A DNA stretch of 64,000 nt, from positions 186,001-250,000 of the forward strand of contig NZ_VENF01000004.1 of NCBI RefSeq assembly GCF_009711715.1. Direction: 5' to 3'. A model generated the notes under the pieces. It saw nothing but the letters and a program-made list of their open reading frames with translations. It did not search any database and was not told where the DNA came from. This stretch comes from Methylophaga sp. (GTDB taxonomy: Bacteria; Pseudomonadota; Gammaproteobacteria; Nitrosococcales; Methylophagaceae). A program made the translations under genes and the position numbers. Positions 39,775-49,886 of the stretch are shown here, in pieces. Numbering within the stretch: position 1 is the first letter of the stretch; each line of letters starts with the position of its first letter.

Positions 39775-42700
39775 CGCTGGCCGAAACCACCGCCGCCCGG
39801 CGTGCAGATTTCTATCTGATCGCCGGCTTCCAGTTCCACCTGATCACAGGCAGCTAGGGTTTCACTCCTCCCATCGACACGGATAAGTCGATTACTGCCG
39901 CGCTGTCCCGCCTCTCCGCCATGCAAACCGAAAGCAGGAAACTCACGGCCATTGGAAAGAATACTGACGGTGACCGGCTCCAGAAAAGCCAGACAGCGCA
40001 CAGCGCCGTCACCACCCTGCCAGCGACCCTGACCGCCGGAACCGCGACGGATTTCGTGCTTAATCACGCGCACCGGATAACGGCTTTCCAATACCTCAGG
40101 ATCGGTGAGCCTGGAATTGGTCATCAGGCTCTGCACCACCGGCGTGCCATCAAAACCATCCACCAGCTCACCAAGATCATCAAAGATGCCGCCGGCGCCA
40201 CTGCCTCCGGCCAGGGTTTCATAGTACTGGTGGCGGGCATTACCGAAAGTCAGGTTATTCATGGTTGGCTGCGCTGCGGCCATCACGCCCAGCGCCCCGT
40301 AGAGCGCATTGGTAATGCAGGTTGAGGTTTCGACATTACCGGCTACCACCGATGCCGGATATACCGGGTTCAGCATGGATCCTTCGGGTATTTTCAAACT
40401 CAATGGCTTCAGACAGCCGGCGTTTAGTGGAATATCATCCTCAACCAGTGTCCGGAACACATACAATACCGCGGCGATGGAGACGGCTTTGGGAGCATTG
40501 AAATTATTATTCTGCTGCTTACTGGTGCCGGAAAAATCTATCTCTGCACTGCATTGTTGTTTATTCACCCGAATGGCGACCTGAATCCGGCTGCCGTTGT
40601 CGAGACTGACGCTGAAATTACCGTCATGCAGTTGATCAATGACCTGTCTTACCGCCTGCTCAGCATTATCCTGCACATGCTGCATATAGGCCTGCACTAC
40701 ATCAGCCCCGTAATCCTGACAGAGCCGGCGCAGCTCCTGTACCCCTTTTTCATTGGCGGCGATTTGGGCCCGGCAATCGGCCAGATTCTGTTCAATATTA
40801 CGGGCTGGATAGGGGCCCTGCTGTAATAATTCGACCAGCGCCTGTTCGCGCATCACGCCGTTCGATACCAGCTTGAAATTGCTGATACAGATACCTTCTT
40901 CATCTATATGTGTGGAAAAGGGGGGGATCGAGCCGGGCGTCAGGCCGCCGATATCGGCATGATGACCACGGCTGCCCACATAGAACAACGGCTTGTTGTG
41001 GCCGTCCAGAAACACCGGTGTAATCACCGTCATATCCGGCAGGTGAGTGCCGCCGTGGTAGGGATCGTTCAGTAAAAATACATCTCCTGCTTCGATCGTG
41101 TCGCGATTGGCTTCGATCACCGACTTTATGCTTTCACCCATCGACCCCAGATGTACCGGTACATGCGGTGCGTTGGCAATCAGCTGGCCATACGCATCAA
41201 ACAGGGCGCAGGAGAAATCGAGCCGTTCCTTGATATTGACCGACAGGGCCGTATTCTGCAGTTGCAGGCCCATCTGCTCGGCAATATTCATAAACAGATT
41301 ATTAAAGACTTCCAGCATCACCGGATCGGCCTCGGTACTGCGCTTGCCGCTGGCTTCATGCCGCTGCGCCTGCCTCAGTAGCAAATGCTGACGCTCACTG
41401 ACTTCGGCCTGCCAGCCGGGTTCGATGACGGTGGTGGCATTATTCTCGGTCAGAATCGCAGGACCGTTAATCACATCACCGGCCTGCAATCGCGAGCGTT
41501 CAATCAGCGCGGCCTGATGCCAGGCTTGCTTGCTGAAAAAGCGCACCGTTGCAGTAACCGGTATATCCCGCCCCTGTTCTGCCGCTGTGAGCTGTTCCTG
41601 TGGCGCTGTCGACTGCAACAGCGCTTCCACTGATATCGCGTCAACTATCAGGGCTTTGTCCGGTTGCAGGAAAGAAAACCGCTGTTTATAGGCATCATTG
41701 AAAGCTTTTCTTATCTCCTGCAATGATCCGGCAGGCACTATCATGACGGTATCACTGCCCTCATAGCGAACATGCAGCCGCTGACGCACGATCATATCGC
41801 CTGTCTCTGCGTATTGCTTGCTCAGATCCTGCTGCGCCTGAGCGCTGAGGGCGTCCAGCTCGGAATTAATTGCCGTCAGGCCGGCTTCATTCAGCGCACA
41901 GTCGATGCTTTTTTCCCGGATCAGGCTCTGATCGGCGAGTCCCATGCCATAGGCGCTGAGCACACCGGCAAATGGGTGAATCAGGATTTGTTTCATGCCC
42001 AGCGCTTCCGCCACCAGGCAAGCATGCTGGGCGCCGGCGCCGCCGAAGCATTGCATCAGATAGCGGGTGACATCATAACCGCGCGCAACCGAAATCTTTT
42101 TAATCGCATTGGCCATTTGCTGCACCGCAATGCGGATAAAGCCTTCAGCGACTTGTTCAGGCTCAAGGCCGGTCTGGTCCGCAAGCTCAGCAAAGGCTTG
42201 CTCCACCATCGTCTTATCTAGTGGCTGATTGGCATCAGGACCAAACACCTGGGGGAAGAAATCAGGCTGGATTTTGCCCACCATCAGATTGGCGTCGGTC
42301 ACGGTCAAAGGGCCACCGCGCCGGTAACAGGCCGGTCCCGGATTGGCACCCGCACTTTCCGGACCCACCCGGAAACGGGCACCGTCATACTGCAGAATCG
42401 AACCGCCCCCCGCCGCCACTGTGTGAATACGCATCATCGGAGCCCGCATCCTCACCCCGGCGACCTGGGTATCAAACTCGCGCTCAAACTCACCGGCGTA
42501 ATGTGACACATCGGTCGAGGTACCACCCATATCAAAACCGATGATCTGATCAAAACCGGCCAGTTCGGCAGTACGGGCCATGCCTACGATACCGCCCGCC
42601 GGACCCGATAAAATCGCGTCCTTGCCCTGAAACTGGCGGGCATCGGTCAGCCCCCCCGAAGACTGCATGAAGTACAGCGGCACACCGGGCATCTGACTCG

Positions 42701-43391
42701 ATACCTGATCAACATAACGACGCAGAATCGGTGACAGGTAGGCATCAACCACCGCGGTATCACCGCGGCTGACGAATTTAATCATCGGGCTGACTTCGTG
42801 CGAACAGCTGATCTGGCTGAAGCCGATAGCCTCGGCCAGCTCGCGGGTCTGTTGCTCATGCGCTTGGAAACGATAACCATGCAGAAAAACAATGGCAAGG
42901 CTGCGAAAACCCTGCTGATAACAGTCCTGCAGTGACGTTTTAAGGCTCTGCTTATCCAGTGGCGTCAGCACCTCACCATCCTGGCTGACACGTTCATCCA
43001 CTTCGATAACGGACTGATACAGCAACTCGGGCTGACGGATATGCCGGTCAAACAGACGGGGACGGTTCTGGTAGCCGATCTGAAGCGCATCGCGAAAACC
43101 ACGGGTGGTGAGCAGCACGGTCTTTTCGCCCTTGCGTTCCAGCAAGGCATTGGTCGCCACTGTGGTGCCCATCTTGACCGCGCTGACCTGATCAGCCGGG
43201 ATCAATGCATCTTCGCTGAGACCGAGAAAATATCGAATGCCGGCCACAGCGGCGTCGCTGTATTGCTCCGGATTGTCTGACAGGAGTTTATGCGCTATCA
43301 GCGTGCCATCCGGTTTACGCGCAACAATATCGGTAAAAGTGCCGCCGCGATCGATCCAGAATTGCCATTGTTGCTTTGATGATGCAGTCAT
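39771..43391 (-). CDS. Hydantoinase/oxoprolinase family protein (5-oxoprolinase, ATP-hydrolysing type)
   Basis: Large cytosolic enzyme of 1206 residues with the HyuA-type domain (about 1-690) fused to the HyuB-type domain (about 700-1200). Key phrases are [14 protein letters not shown] at the N-terminus and [18 protein letters not shown] with an actin-like ATP site. The HyuB part has [17 protein letters not shown] and ends [12 protein letters not shown]. This full-length fusion matches ATP-dependent 5-oxoprolinase, which opens 5-oxoproline to glutamate, though N-methylhydantoinase-like substrates cannot be excluded. I use the ATG at 43391; a TTG six codons earlier lacks support. It is monocistronic. 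Confidence 0.88.
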   Translation of the reverse strand: MTASSKQQWQFWIDRGGTFTDIVARKPDGTLIAHKLLSDNPEQYSDAAVAGIRYFLGLSEDALIPADQVSAVKMGTTVATNALLERKGEKTVLLTTRGFRDALQIGYQNRPRLFDRHIRQPELLYQSVIEVDERVSQDGEVLTPLDKQSLKTSLQDCYQQGFRSLAIVFLHGYRFQAHEQQTRELAEAIGFSQISCSHEVSPMIKFVSRGDTAVVDAYLSPILRRYVDQVSSQMPGVPLYFMQSSGGLTDARQFQGKDAILSGPAGGIVGMARTAELAGFDQIIGFDMGGTSTDVSHYAGEFEREFDTQVAGVRMRAPMMRIHTVAAGGGSILQYDGARFRVGPESAGANPGPACYRRGGPLTVTDANLMVGKIQPDFFPQVFGPDANQPLDKTMVEQAFAELADQTGLEPEQVAEGFIRIAVQQMANAIKKISVARGYDVTRYLMQCFGGAGAQHACLVAEALGMKQILIHPFAGVLSAYGMGLADQSLIREKSIDCALNEAGLTAINSELDALSAQAQQDLSKQYAETGDMIVRQRLHVRYEGSDTVMIVPAGSLQEIRKAFNDAYKQRFSFLQPDKALIVDAISVEALLQSTAPQEQLTAAEQGRDIPVTATVRFFSKQAWHQAALIERSRLQAGDVINGPAILTENNATTVIEPGWQAEVSERQHLLLRQAQRHEASGKRSTEADPVMLEVFNNLFMNIAEQMGLQLQNTALSVNIKERLDFSCALFDAYGQLIANAPHVPVHLGSMGESIKSVIEANRDTIEAGDVFLLNDPYHGGTHLPDMTVITPVFLDGHNKPLFYVGSRGHHADIGGLTPGSIPPFSTHIDEEGICISNFKLVSNGVMREQALVELLQQGPYPARNIEQNLADCRAQIAANEKGVQELRRLCQDYGADVVQAYMQHVQDNAEQAVRQVIDQLHDGNFSVSLDNGSRIQVAIRVNKQQCSAEIDFSGTSKQQNNNFNAPKAVSIAAVLYVFRTLVEDDIPLNAGCLKPLSLKIPEGSMLNPVYPASVVAGNVETSTCITNALYGALGVMAAAQPTMNNLTFGNARHQYYETLAGGSGAGGIFDDLGELVDGFDGTPVVQSLMTNSRLTDPEVLESRYPVRVIKHEIRRGSGGQGRWQGGDGAVRCLAFLEPVTVSILSNGREFPAFGLHGGEAGQRGSNRLIRVDGRSETLAACDQVELEAGDQIEICTPGGGGFGQR

Positions 43392-43417
43392 ATCACAAGG
43401 ATAAAACAAAAAGCCGG

Positions 43418-43423
43418 ATTATA
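43418..43423 (-). promoter_or_regulatory. Candidate -10 box for the oxoprolinase gene
   Basis: TATAAT on the minus strand lies 27 bp before the ATG at 43391 and would start transcription about 20 nt before it. No good -35 hexamer is found 16-18 bp upstream, so either an activator is needed or the message starts at the tRNA-Asp promoter. Confidence 0.4.
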
Positions 43424-43500
43424 GCGTCTGAAAAAGCTGAGCTTATAACAGAGCATCAGACCGGGAAGGAAAACTTTGACTGGGAAATTTAAAAGAAAAG

Positions 43501-43577
43501 TGGCGGAGCGGACGGGACTCGAACCCGCGACCCCCGGCGTGACAGGCCGGTATTCTAACCAACTGAACTACCGCTCC
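43501..43577 (-). tRNA. tRNA-Asp (anticodon GTC)
   Basis: The minus strand folds as a complete cloverleaf of 77 nt with encoded CCA. The acceptor stem is GGAGCGG paired with CCGCTCC, the D arm contains AGTTCAGTTGGTTAGA, the anticodon loop is CTGTCAC (GTC), and the T arm is CGGGTTCGAGTCCCG. It lies downstream of ycaO. A small hairpin, GGCTTG-AA-CAAGCC (43595-43608), lies in its probable 5' leader. Confidence 0.97.
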
Positions 43578-43686
43578 ACATTTTTCTTTTCACCGGCTTG
43601 AACAAGCCAGTTGCGAGAAGAAGCGTGCAAATATACAGCAAAATTTTAAAAGGTGTTAGTGTTTCCTGAAAAAAATTTCAGATTTT

Positions 43687-45438
43687 CTAATCGACCTTTT
43701 GCCAGAAGCGCTGCTTGGCACGCTGCAACTTTTCATACCCCGCCAGCAAAGCATTATGGCGATCAAAGCCTTGCAGGCTTAAACCCGGGCTATGCAGGCC
43801 ATGAAACACCGTTCTACCCTCGACGATCTCTATACCCTCGGCCACGGTTTGCTCACCGTACATCTGCGACAGGCCGCGACGATAGTCTGCATAATCCCGT
43901 TCTGTATGCCATTTGATATCCAGCAGCGCCCGCAGACAACGATAAAATCGTTGCTGCGCTTCATCGCCCTGCCCCAGCGACAAACACCAGTCGACCCACT
44001 CCAAGGCCTGTTCATCTTCGAGCGCCAGGCACAGCATGAGCTTAATTTCACCCAGCCGCACGCTGGACCACAGGGTACCCGGATCAGGTGCCAGACCGAT
44101 AAACTGCGCCACCGGTGCATGATCGTTGTAACCGCCCTCTTCCAGTGCCACCAGTAATTCGTGCCAGTCTTCACGATCACCCTGTTTGAGTGACAGCAGC
44201 GCCTCGCGGAATAAAGCCCCTTCGTTGTTGTTTTCCCAGACCAGTTCATCAACCGGATAGATATCCGACATGCCCGGCACCAGAATCCGGCAGGCATAAA
44301 CCTCCAGATGCTGGTAATCGGCGATGTAGATATCAAAGCCCAGCTCATGGATAATTCCCGTCAGCCAGCTGAATTCGTCACGGGTGCTGGCATCATGATC
44401 CCAGTCGACAAAGTCATAATCCGGCTGCTCACGGAAAAAGTCATAGGAAATGTAGCCACTGGAATCGATAAAATGCATTTCCAGGTTGGCTGGTGACGCC
44501 ACTTCATCCATATCAAAGGTCGGTGGGTGAAACACATCCAGCTGATCCAGACCCCGTCCCTGCAGCAGTTCGGTCACAGTTCGCTCCAGCGCCACTTCAA
44601 AACTCGGGTGGGCGCCGAAAGAAGCGAAGACGGAACCATCACGCGGGTTAATCAGGGTCACGTTCATCACCGGAAACTGTCCGCCCAGCGACGCGTCGGC
44701 CACTTTCAGCTGATAGCCATGCCCAGCCAGTTCGTTGAGTGCTGCCTTGATTTTAGGGAAGCGATCAATCACCGCCTGCGGCACTTCCGGCAGGCAAAGT
44801 CCTTCGGCAATAATCCGGTTTTTAACGTAGCGCTCGAACACTTCAGACAGGCCCTGCACCCGGGCTTCATGCCGGGTGTTCCCCGCTGACATGCCGTTAC
44901 TGACATAGATATTGCCAATGAGATTAACCGGAAAATAACGCACCGCGGCATCACGGACACGGGTATAGGGCAAAGCACAAATCCCCCGCTCCGTATTACC
45001 GGAATTGGTATCAATAAGATGTTCCGGGCTGAGCTCGCGATTGGGATCAAAATGTGCCCACAGCTCCTGGTCCAGCAGGCCCTCCGGCATCTCTCCGTTT
45101 TCCGAGAGAAACCAGCGCTCATCCGGATAATGCACAAACTCGGCCTGACTATGCTGTTCACCGAGATAAAAGTCGGCAAAGAAGTAATTACAGCTCAGTC
45201 GCTCAAAATATTCACCCAGCGCACTGGCCAGGCAGGCCTTGGCACTGCTGCCCTTACCATTGGTAAACATCAACGGGCAGCTTTTATCGCGGATATGGAC
45301 TGAATAAACATGGCTGACCGGATTCAGCCAGGAAGCCTCCTCAACATCAAAGCCGAAATCTTTCAGCGTCTGCTGCATGGTGGCGATACTGGTTTCCAGA
45401 TCCCGGTCTTTGCCCTTGATAAAGGTTTTTTCTGTCAT
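43687..45438 (-). CDS. ycaO: YcaO, ribosomal protein S12 methylthiotransferase accessory factor
   Basis: YcaO-domain ATP-binding protein of 583 residues, about the length of the 586-residue E. coli protein. There it supports RimO-dependent beta-methylthiolation of ribosomal protein S12. ATP/Mg ligands are visible: Glu76 and Glu79 in ALGEYFERL, and the Glu-Glu-Arg set in LSEVFERYVKNR near 197-207. The C-terminal tetratricopeptide-like region (390-583) matches the stand-alone YcaO class. No precursor peptide or cyclodehydratase partner gene is nearby, so a RiPP (peptide natural product) role is unlikely. Confidence 0.93.
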   Translation of the reverse strand: MTEKTFIKGKDRDLETSIATMQQTLKDFGFDVEEASWLNPVSHVYSVHIRDKSCPLMFTNGKGSSAKACLASALGEYFERLSCNYFFADFYLGEQHSQAEFVHYPDERWFLSENGEMPEGLLDQELWAHFDPNRELSPEHLIDTNSGNTERGICALPYTRVRDAAVRYFPVNLIGNIYVSNGMSAGNTRHEARVQGLSEVFERYVKNRIIAEGLCLPEVPQAVIDRFPKIKAALNELAGHGYQLKVADASLGGQFPVMNVTLINPRDGSVFASFGAHPSFEVALERTVTELLQGRGLDQLDVFHPPTFDMDEVASPANLEMHFIDSSGYISYDFFREQPDYDFVDWDHDASTRDEFSWLTGIIHELGFDIYIADYQHLEVYACRILVPGMSDIYPVDELVWENNNEGALFREALLSLKQGDREDWHELLVALEEGGYNDHAPVAQFIGLAPDPGTLWSSVRLGEIKLMLCLALEDEQALEWVDWCLSLGQGDEAQQRFYRCLRALLDIKWHTERDYADYRRGLSQMYGEQTVAEGIEIVEGRTVFHGLHSPGLSLQGFDRHNALLAGYEKLQRAKQRFWQKVD

Positions 45439-45447
45439 CGTAATTCC

Positions 45448-45484
45448 AAAAAAAGAACCCCCTGCCCGGCAAACGGACAGAGGG
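45448..45484 (-). terminator. Intrinsic terminator after the cupredoxin gene
   Basis: On the minus strand CCCTCTGTCCG (45484-45474) pairs with CGGGCAGGGGG (45468-45458) through two G-U pairs, with a 5-base loop, followed by TTCTTTTTTT. It lies between the cupredoxin stop and the ycaO start. Confidence 0.75.
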
Positions 45485-45507
45485 CGCTTCAGTCGTGGAT
45501 AGATAAG

Positions 45508-46263
45508 TTACATTTCTTCTGCGGCAGCGATCGCTTTTCTCACCAGGCGACCTTCCGCACCGCCGACATCTTTCGCCTTGATGGCTTCCAGATTCTTCGG
45601 CTCACCGACAATAATCGCACCACCCATACCGGCGCCGATATGCGGTGTGCACTTGTAGACATAAATGCCTTCAACGGTGAAGGTGCGCTCATAGTTTTCA
45701 CCTAGTTTTGAATGCCAGGCCTCAGCGCCTTCCGGGATCAGGCCTTCCAGCGATTGGGTATCGTGGGTCGGCATATTTTCCCAGGCCACGGTATCGCCCG
45801 GCTGGATTGTCACCACCAGCGGATCATATTTCAGACCGACTGCTTTAACGATATGTATTTCGCCGCCTTCAGCCGAAGCTGCATCATCTTCTTCAGGCAA
45901 CACTTCTTCAGCCTGAGCGGGCGTGGCGGGAGCATTTTCCAGTGACTCGAACTCGGTACCCGTCTCAGCAACTTCATCAACAACCGTTTCAGGAACTGAT
46001 TCCTTGGCATCTTCCATGTGTTCTGTTGTGGTCTCGTTCAGACCACCCACTTCATTCTGTTCCAGAGGCTGGGTCGTTTCATCCTTAACAGAGGCCGGCG
46101 CCACCGCACTTTGTTCCGCGATATCAGCTTCAGTTTGCGGTGCAGGCACTTTGCCGTAGCGTTCCTCGCTATCATCAACAAACACCGTTGTCACCAGAAC
46201 GACGACAAAAATCGCGACGATTGCCAGTATCACGGCGACAGTAATGGCATTTTTCTTATACAT
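45508..46263 (-). CDS. Membrane-tethered pseudoazurin-like cupredoxin
   Basis: Protein of 251 residues from the ATG at 46263, which has GGAGGG three bases upstream. One N-terminal membrane helix (about 6-28) acts as an uncleaved anchor. A linker of about 100 residues, very acidic and rich in Pro, Ala, Thr and Glu (30-132), holds a cupredoxin domain (135-222) in the periplasm. Type I copper ligands are complete: His167 (PTHDTQ), Cys205, His208 and Met213 in KCTPHIGAGMGG. The Cys-x2-His-x4-Met spacing is that of pseudoazurin. It is likely an electron shuttle held at the membrane. The redox partner is unknown. Confidence 0.88.
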   Translation of the reverse strand: MYKKNAITVAVILAIVAIFVVVLVTTVFVDDSEERYGKVPAPQTEADIAEQSAVAPASVKDETTQPLEQNEVGGLNETTTEHMEDAKESVPETVVDEVAETGTEFESLENAPATPAQAEEVLPEEDDAASAEGGEIHIVKAVGLKYDPLVVTIQPGDTVAWENMPTHDTQSLEGLIPEGAEAWHSKLGENYERTFTVEGIYVYKCTPHIGAGMGGAIIVGEPKNLEAIKAKDVGGAEGRLVRKAIAAAEEM

Positions 46264-46539
46264 AATCCCTCCTGAATTAAAGAATACCAACCCATCATAA
46301 CATCACTCTGTGACAGGCTTGTGTAGATAAAATCAAACTCTGCCCGCTTTTCTGTCATACTATGCAACAGACGACAAAGATCCATTGTCAGTTCCTGCCC
46401 GGCGTTTCGCCACGGTTTTCAAACAACAATCCTAATTTCGTTTCAGGCTGCTCTATACAGCGCTTTGAACACGACAGGCTCGCGCCGGCTTTGCGAAGCT
46501 GAGCAGCGCCGGGATTGAGCTTATTTTTTGAGTATTTTT
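46264..46539. other. 276-bp divergent spacer, cupredoxin / rhlE
   Basis: No gene is seen. The cupredoxin side has a ribosome-binding site and an imperfect FNR-like half-site (TTGAT) that I do not trust. On the helicase side, a long leader with the repeated 7-mer GCGCCGG (near 46482 and 46507) precedes the ATG. Long structured leaders are common for RhlE/DeaD-type cold-related helicases, but I see no specific motif. Confidence 0.4.
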
Positions 46540-47853
46540 ATGACATTTTCATCTCTCGGTCTCAGCGATCCGATTCTTCGGGCCATTGCCGAACAAGGTT
46601 ATGATCAACCCACACCCATTCAGGCGCAGGCTATCCCTGCCATTATGAGCGGTCAGGATGTGATGGCCGCTGCCCAGACCGGTACCGGTAAAACAGCCGG
46701 CTTTACCTTACCTATCCTGCATCGCCTTGCATCAGGCAAGCCGGCGGGGGCCAACCAGGCCCGCGCCCTGATCCTGACACCGACTCGCGAACTCGCGGCC
46801 CAGGTCGCTGACAGTATCAAGACTTATGGCAAACATCTGCGCCTGCGCTCAACCGTGGTATTCGGTGGCGTCAAAATCAATCCGCAAATGATGAAGCTGC
46901 GGCAGGGTGCCGATGTGCTGGTTGCCACGCCCGGCCGCTTAATGGATTTGTACCAGCAAAATGCGGTCCGCTTTGACCACCTGGACGTCCTGGTACTGGA
47001 TGAAGCCGATCGCATGCTGGATATGGGCTTTATTCATGACATCCGCAAAATTATCGCCCTGCTACCTAAAAAACGGCAGAACCTGTTGTTTTCGGCCACG
47101 TTCTCCAACGACATCCGTAATCTGGCCAAACAGCTGGTACACAACCCGGTGGAAATCTCGGTGTCACCGGCTAACAGTACCGCGACCAACGTCAAGCAGT
47201 GGATGGTGCCGGTGGACAAAAAACAGAAGCCGGCACTGTTAAGTCAGCTCATTCGGGACAATAACTGGTTTCAGGTACTGGTTTTTTCGCGTACCAAACA
47301 TGGTGCCAACAAGCTGACCAAACATCTCGACAGTGCCGGCCTCAAAGCCGCAGCGATTCATGGCAACAAAAGTCAGGCCGCCCGGACCCGGGCATTGTCC
47401 GAGTTCAAGGCCGGTCAGGTGCAGGTACTGGTCGCAACCGACATTGCCGCCCGCGGTCTGGATATTGATCAGTTACCGCATGTTATCAATGTGGATTTAC
47501 CTAATGTCGCCGAGGACTATGTTCACCGGATCGGGCGTACCGGTCGCGCCGGTGCCAGCGGTGAAGCGATTTCGCTGGTCAGCGCTGATGAGGCTGAACA
47601 GCTGTTCGCGATTGAACGGCTGATTGGAAAAAACCTGGATCGGGAATATATCGATGATTTCGAGCCGGTTCATGAAGTCCCGGTATCACGGCCTGTGACT
47701 GCCGCCCAACAGCGTCCACGCCGCCCCAAAAAGCCGCGACCGGAACACCGAGATGGTCAACGCAGTGAAACCGCCCACGCACAAAAACGCCGCCGTCCGC
47801 CTCAGGCCGCAGCGGGGCGTCGTTCCCGCCGCAGCCGCACTAAATCCGCTTAG
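46540..47853 (+). CDS. rhlE: DEAD-box RNA helicase, RhlE type
   Basis: ATP-dependent RNA helicase of 437 residues. From the ATG at 46540 the start [28 protein letters not shown] is the RhlE form with the Q motif. Walker A is AAQTGTGKT (44-52), motif II is [13 protein letters not shown], motif III is FSATFS, and motif VI is [11 protein letters not shown] basic Arg/Pro/Lys-rich tail (from about 385) gives non-specific RNA binding. Members act in ribosome assembly and RNA decay, especially in the cold. A TTG four codons earlier is rejected. Its end overlaps the peroxiredoxin gene by 14 bases. Confidence 0.94.
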   Translation: MTFSSLGLSDPILRAIAEQGYDQPTPIQAQAIPAIMSGQDVMAAAQTGTGKTAGFTLPILHRLASGKPAGANQARALILTPTRELAAQVADSIKTYGKHLRLRSTVVFGGVKINPQMMKLRQGADVLVATPGRLMDLYQQNAVRFDHLDVLVLDEADRMLDMGFIHDIRKIIALLPKKRQNLLFSATFSNDIRNLAKQLVHNPVEISVSPANSTATNVKQWMVPVDKKQKPALLSQLIRDNNWFQVLVFSRTKHGANKLTKHLDSAGLKAAAIHGNKSQAARTRALSEFKAGQVQVLVATDIAARGLDIDQLPHVINVDLPNVAEDYVHRIGRTGRAGASGEAISLVSADEAEQLFAIERLIGKNLDREYIDDFEPVHEVPVSRPVTAAQQRPRRPKKPRPEHRDGQRSETAHAQKRRRPPQAAAGRRSRRSRTKSA

Positions 47854-47866
47854 TGTGCCGCGGCTG
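47832..47866. repeat. Two-part inverted repeat spanning the rhlE and peroxiredoxin stop codons
   Basis: Outer arms CAGCCG (47832-47837) and CGGCTG (47861-47866) and inner arms CACTAA (47838-47843) and TTAGTG (47850-47855) form a hairpin with a 6-base loop and a 5-base bulge. Both convergent stop codons fall within it. It has no T run, but its symmetry could slow transcription from either side. Confidence 0.5.
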
Positions 47867-48514
47867 ACGGGTCGTGCGCAGGTAAGGTTTGACTGTTTTG
47901 AAGCCGGCCGGAAACATCAGGCTGGCTTCTTCATCAGTCACGCTGGGAGCGATAATTACATCATCACCCAGCTGCCAGTTGACCGGGGTCGCCACCTTGA
48001 ATTCTGACGTTAACTGAATTGAGTCCAGTACCCGCAGGATTTCATCAAAATTGCGGCCGGTGGTCATCGGATAGGTCAGCATCATCCTGATTGTCTTGTC
48101 CGGCGCGATAATAAATACCGACCTTACCGTGGCGTTGTTTACCGCGGTTCGCCCCTGTGCACTGCCCGGCTCTTCCGCTGGCAGCATGTTATAGCGTTTG
48201 GCCACGGCCAGATCGTTATCGGCAATGATGGGGTAGGTGATCTTATGGCCCTGGGTCTCTTCGATATCCCGCTGCCACAATTTGTGGTCCTCTACCGCAT
48301 CAACACTGAGGCCGATAACCTTGCAGTCGCGTGCTGCAAATGCCTCGGCAAGCCCTGCCATATAACCCAGCTCTGTGGTGCACACCGGGGTAAAATCTTT
48401 CGGATGGGAAAAGAGGATGCCCCAGCTGTTGCCAAGCCAGTCGTGAAACTGAATCTTGCCATGCGTGGTCTGGGCAATAAAGTCCGGCGCTGTATCGTTA
48501 ATTCTCAGTGACAT
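47840..48514 (-). CDS. 1-Cys peroxiredoxin (Prx6 family)
   Basis: Thiol peroxidase of 224 residues reducing H2O2 and organic peroxides. The peroxidatic Cys45 is in [10 protein letters not shown]; the N-terminus ISFxxP-like stretch reads [10 protein letters not shown]. The extended C-terminal domain (about 160-224) and no resolving cysteine in the usual place mark the Prx6 group. A strong AAAGGAGG ribosome-binding site precedes the ATG at 48514. A palindrome GCTGAA-AAA-TTCAGC (48542-48556) upstream may be an operator. The gene is monocistronic. Confidence 0.93.
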   Translation of the reverse strand: MSLRINDTAPDFIAQTTHGKIQFHDWLGNSWGILFSHPKDFTPVCTTELGYMAGLAEAFAARDCKVIGLSVDAVEDHKLWQRDIEETQGHKITYPIIADNDLAVAKRYNMLPAEEPGSAQGRTAVNNATVRSVFIIAPDKTIRMMLTYPMTTGRNFDEILRVLDSIQLTSEFKVATPVNWQLGDDVIIAPSVTDEEASLMFPAGFKTVKPYLRTTRQPRHTKRI

Positions 48515-48628
48515 ATCCGCCTCCTTTGATTAACTCAGCAGGCTGAAAAATTCAGCATTTCATCAGCTTAATGATAACGCTAAATTCGGTGGCAGACAGC
48601 TTTTTTATCTAAGCCCCGACAAAGCGTT

Positions 48629-48985
48629 TTAATCCTTGTTGACTTCGCGTTTGTCGATATACATCAAAACGATCTGCCTATCGGTGTAAATGTCGTTGCC
48701 GCTGCTTTTTCTGACCGTATCGTAAAACTCGCGAAACTTCGGATCACGCTGCTTCATCCCCTCCAGATCCTGCAGCAGCACCTGGGCCTGAAAAGCGGTA
48801 GGCGCCGTATCAAAATGACGGGAAGCACAGTAGATGGCGAGGGTCTGTCCGGCCTGTTCGGCTTTGCTTTGATTGGTATCATCAAACAGGCAATGGTGAT
48901 AATTGTCCTGTTGTTCGGCCAAAACGGATCCGGCACTTACCCCCAGCAATAAGATACTGAGTGGCAGGTAGTTTTTGTACATCAT
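48629..48985 (-). CDS. Small exported hypothetical protein
   Basis: Protein of 118 residues with a clear signal peptide (MMYKNYLPLSILLLGVSAGSVLA, cleavage before EQQDN). The mature part has two cysteines (HHCLFDD and AIYCASRH) that could form a disulfide, then a charged helical stretch ending MYIDKREVNKD. I recognise no family. It follows the signal-peptidase-like gene without any gap (stop then ATGATG), so the two are co-translated and may work together. Confidence 0.8.
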   Translation of the reverse strand: MMYKNYLPLSILLLGVSAGSVLAEQQDNYHHCLFDDTNQSKAEQAGQTLAIYCASRHFDTAPTAFQAQVLLQDLEGMKQRDPKFREFYDTVRKSSGNDIYTDRQIVLMYIDKREVNKD

Positions 48986-49843
48986 TCAGTCTCCGGCAAA
49001 TTTCCAGCTCAGACTCTGTACAAAATCGTTCAGTTCCTCGAGAGTGAATAGCGCCTCCCCCACACGGTAAACCTGTTTACCCAGTATCCGGTCGGTAGGC
49101 AAAGCGCCCCAGTAGCGACTGTCTCGACTGTAATCACGGTTATCTGCCAGCACAAACAGCTGATCTTCCGGCACCGTGGTTTCGACCACCCCCTCAGGAA
49201 TACGCTGCTGATTACGCAGATCATCAACGTAATATTCCGCCTGCCAGTACCCATCTATAAACAGGCCGCCACCATGTACGGTCACGCGCTCACCCGGCAG
49301 CGCCACCACCCGTTGCAGAACTTCGCGGTTGGTTTCAGGGTGAATCAACAGCACGACATCACCACGCTGAACCTGTCCGGGCTGACGCTTATCGGTGGCA
49401 ATCACCACCCAGTCATACTTGTTGAGCGTGCCAGCCATACTGTTATCAGCGACCTGATGCAGTGTCAGCTGGAATTTCAAGCTCAGCACCAAGGCCAGCC
49501 ACAACAGGCTGAGTCCCGAAAAAGCCAGCCAGAACAGGCTGTAATTTTGCCAGCGTTGCTGCTGGCGCTGAATCATCGGACTGAGATCACGGGCACGCTG
49601 CCAGCTCATCCGCATCACCATCAGCCATAAAGCCAGCGACAGTAAAGGCAGAATAATCACGGGAAATGGCGTACTCATCCGCCAGGGGAACAGTAACAAA
49701 ATAAACCAGGGCAATATCACCAGCCCCATGAACAGCCAGGCCTCACGTGCTTGCCCCAGGTAGTACAGGCCCAGCCCCGGTGCCAGCAAATTAATCCCCG
49801 CCGCCAGTGACGGGGAACGATGTTTCACACTGAGATCCTGCAT
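48986..49843 (-). CDS. Signal peptidase I-like protein lacking the catalytic lysine
   Basis: S26-family homologue of 285 residues. The N-terminal part (1-120) has about four membrane helices, starting with a segment like the TM2 type (AGINLLAPGLGLYYLGQAREAW). The peptidase domain keeps the nucleophile-position Ser135 (ADNSMAGTL) and the C-terminal box ADNRDYSRDSRYWGALP (233-249). At the general-base position, where signal peptidases have Lys (xKRVVGLPGD), the sequence is LQRVVALPGE with Gln177. It is probably not the housekeeping enzyme. It may be inactive or use a different base. It is coupled to the small exported gene downstream. Confidence 0.85.
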   Translation of the reverse strand: MQDLSVKHRSPSLAAGINLLAPGLGLYYLGQAREAWLFMGLVILPWFILLLFPWRMSTPFPVIILPLLSLALWLMVMRMSWQRARDLSPMIQRQQQRWQNYSLFWLAFSGLSLLWLALVLSLKFQLTLHQVADNSMAGTLNKYDWVVIATDKRQPGQVQRGDVVLLIHPETNREVLQRVVALPGERVTVHGGGLFIDGYWQAEYYVDDLRNQQRIPEGVVETTVPEDQLFVLADNRDYSRDSRYWGALPTDRILGKQVYRVGEALFTLEELNDFVQSLSWKFAGD

Positions 49844-49886
49844 TCGCGATTCTCCCTGTGCCGCGACGAAACCTTTTCGTCGATCT

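Noticed and set aside
43595..43608. GGCTTG-AA-CAAGCC palindrome before tRNA-Asp as a terminator of ycaO
   Set aside because: It has only a 2-base loop and no T run after it on the minus strand; it is more likely just part of the tRNA precursor leader.
43687..45438. YcaO as part of a RiPP (thiazole/oxazole peptide) cluster
   Set aside because: The length, C-terminal region and glutamate spacing match the stand-alone E. coli YcaO type, and no precursor peptide, dehydrogenase or E1-like gene is nearby.
46310..46350. FNR/Anr-like site before the cupredoxin gene
   Set aside because: Only one half-site (TTGAT) fits; the second half does not match ATCAA, so it is not supported.
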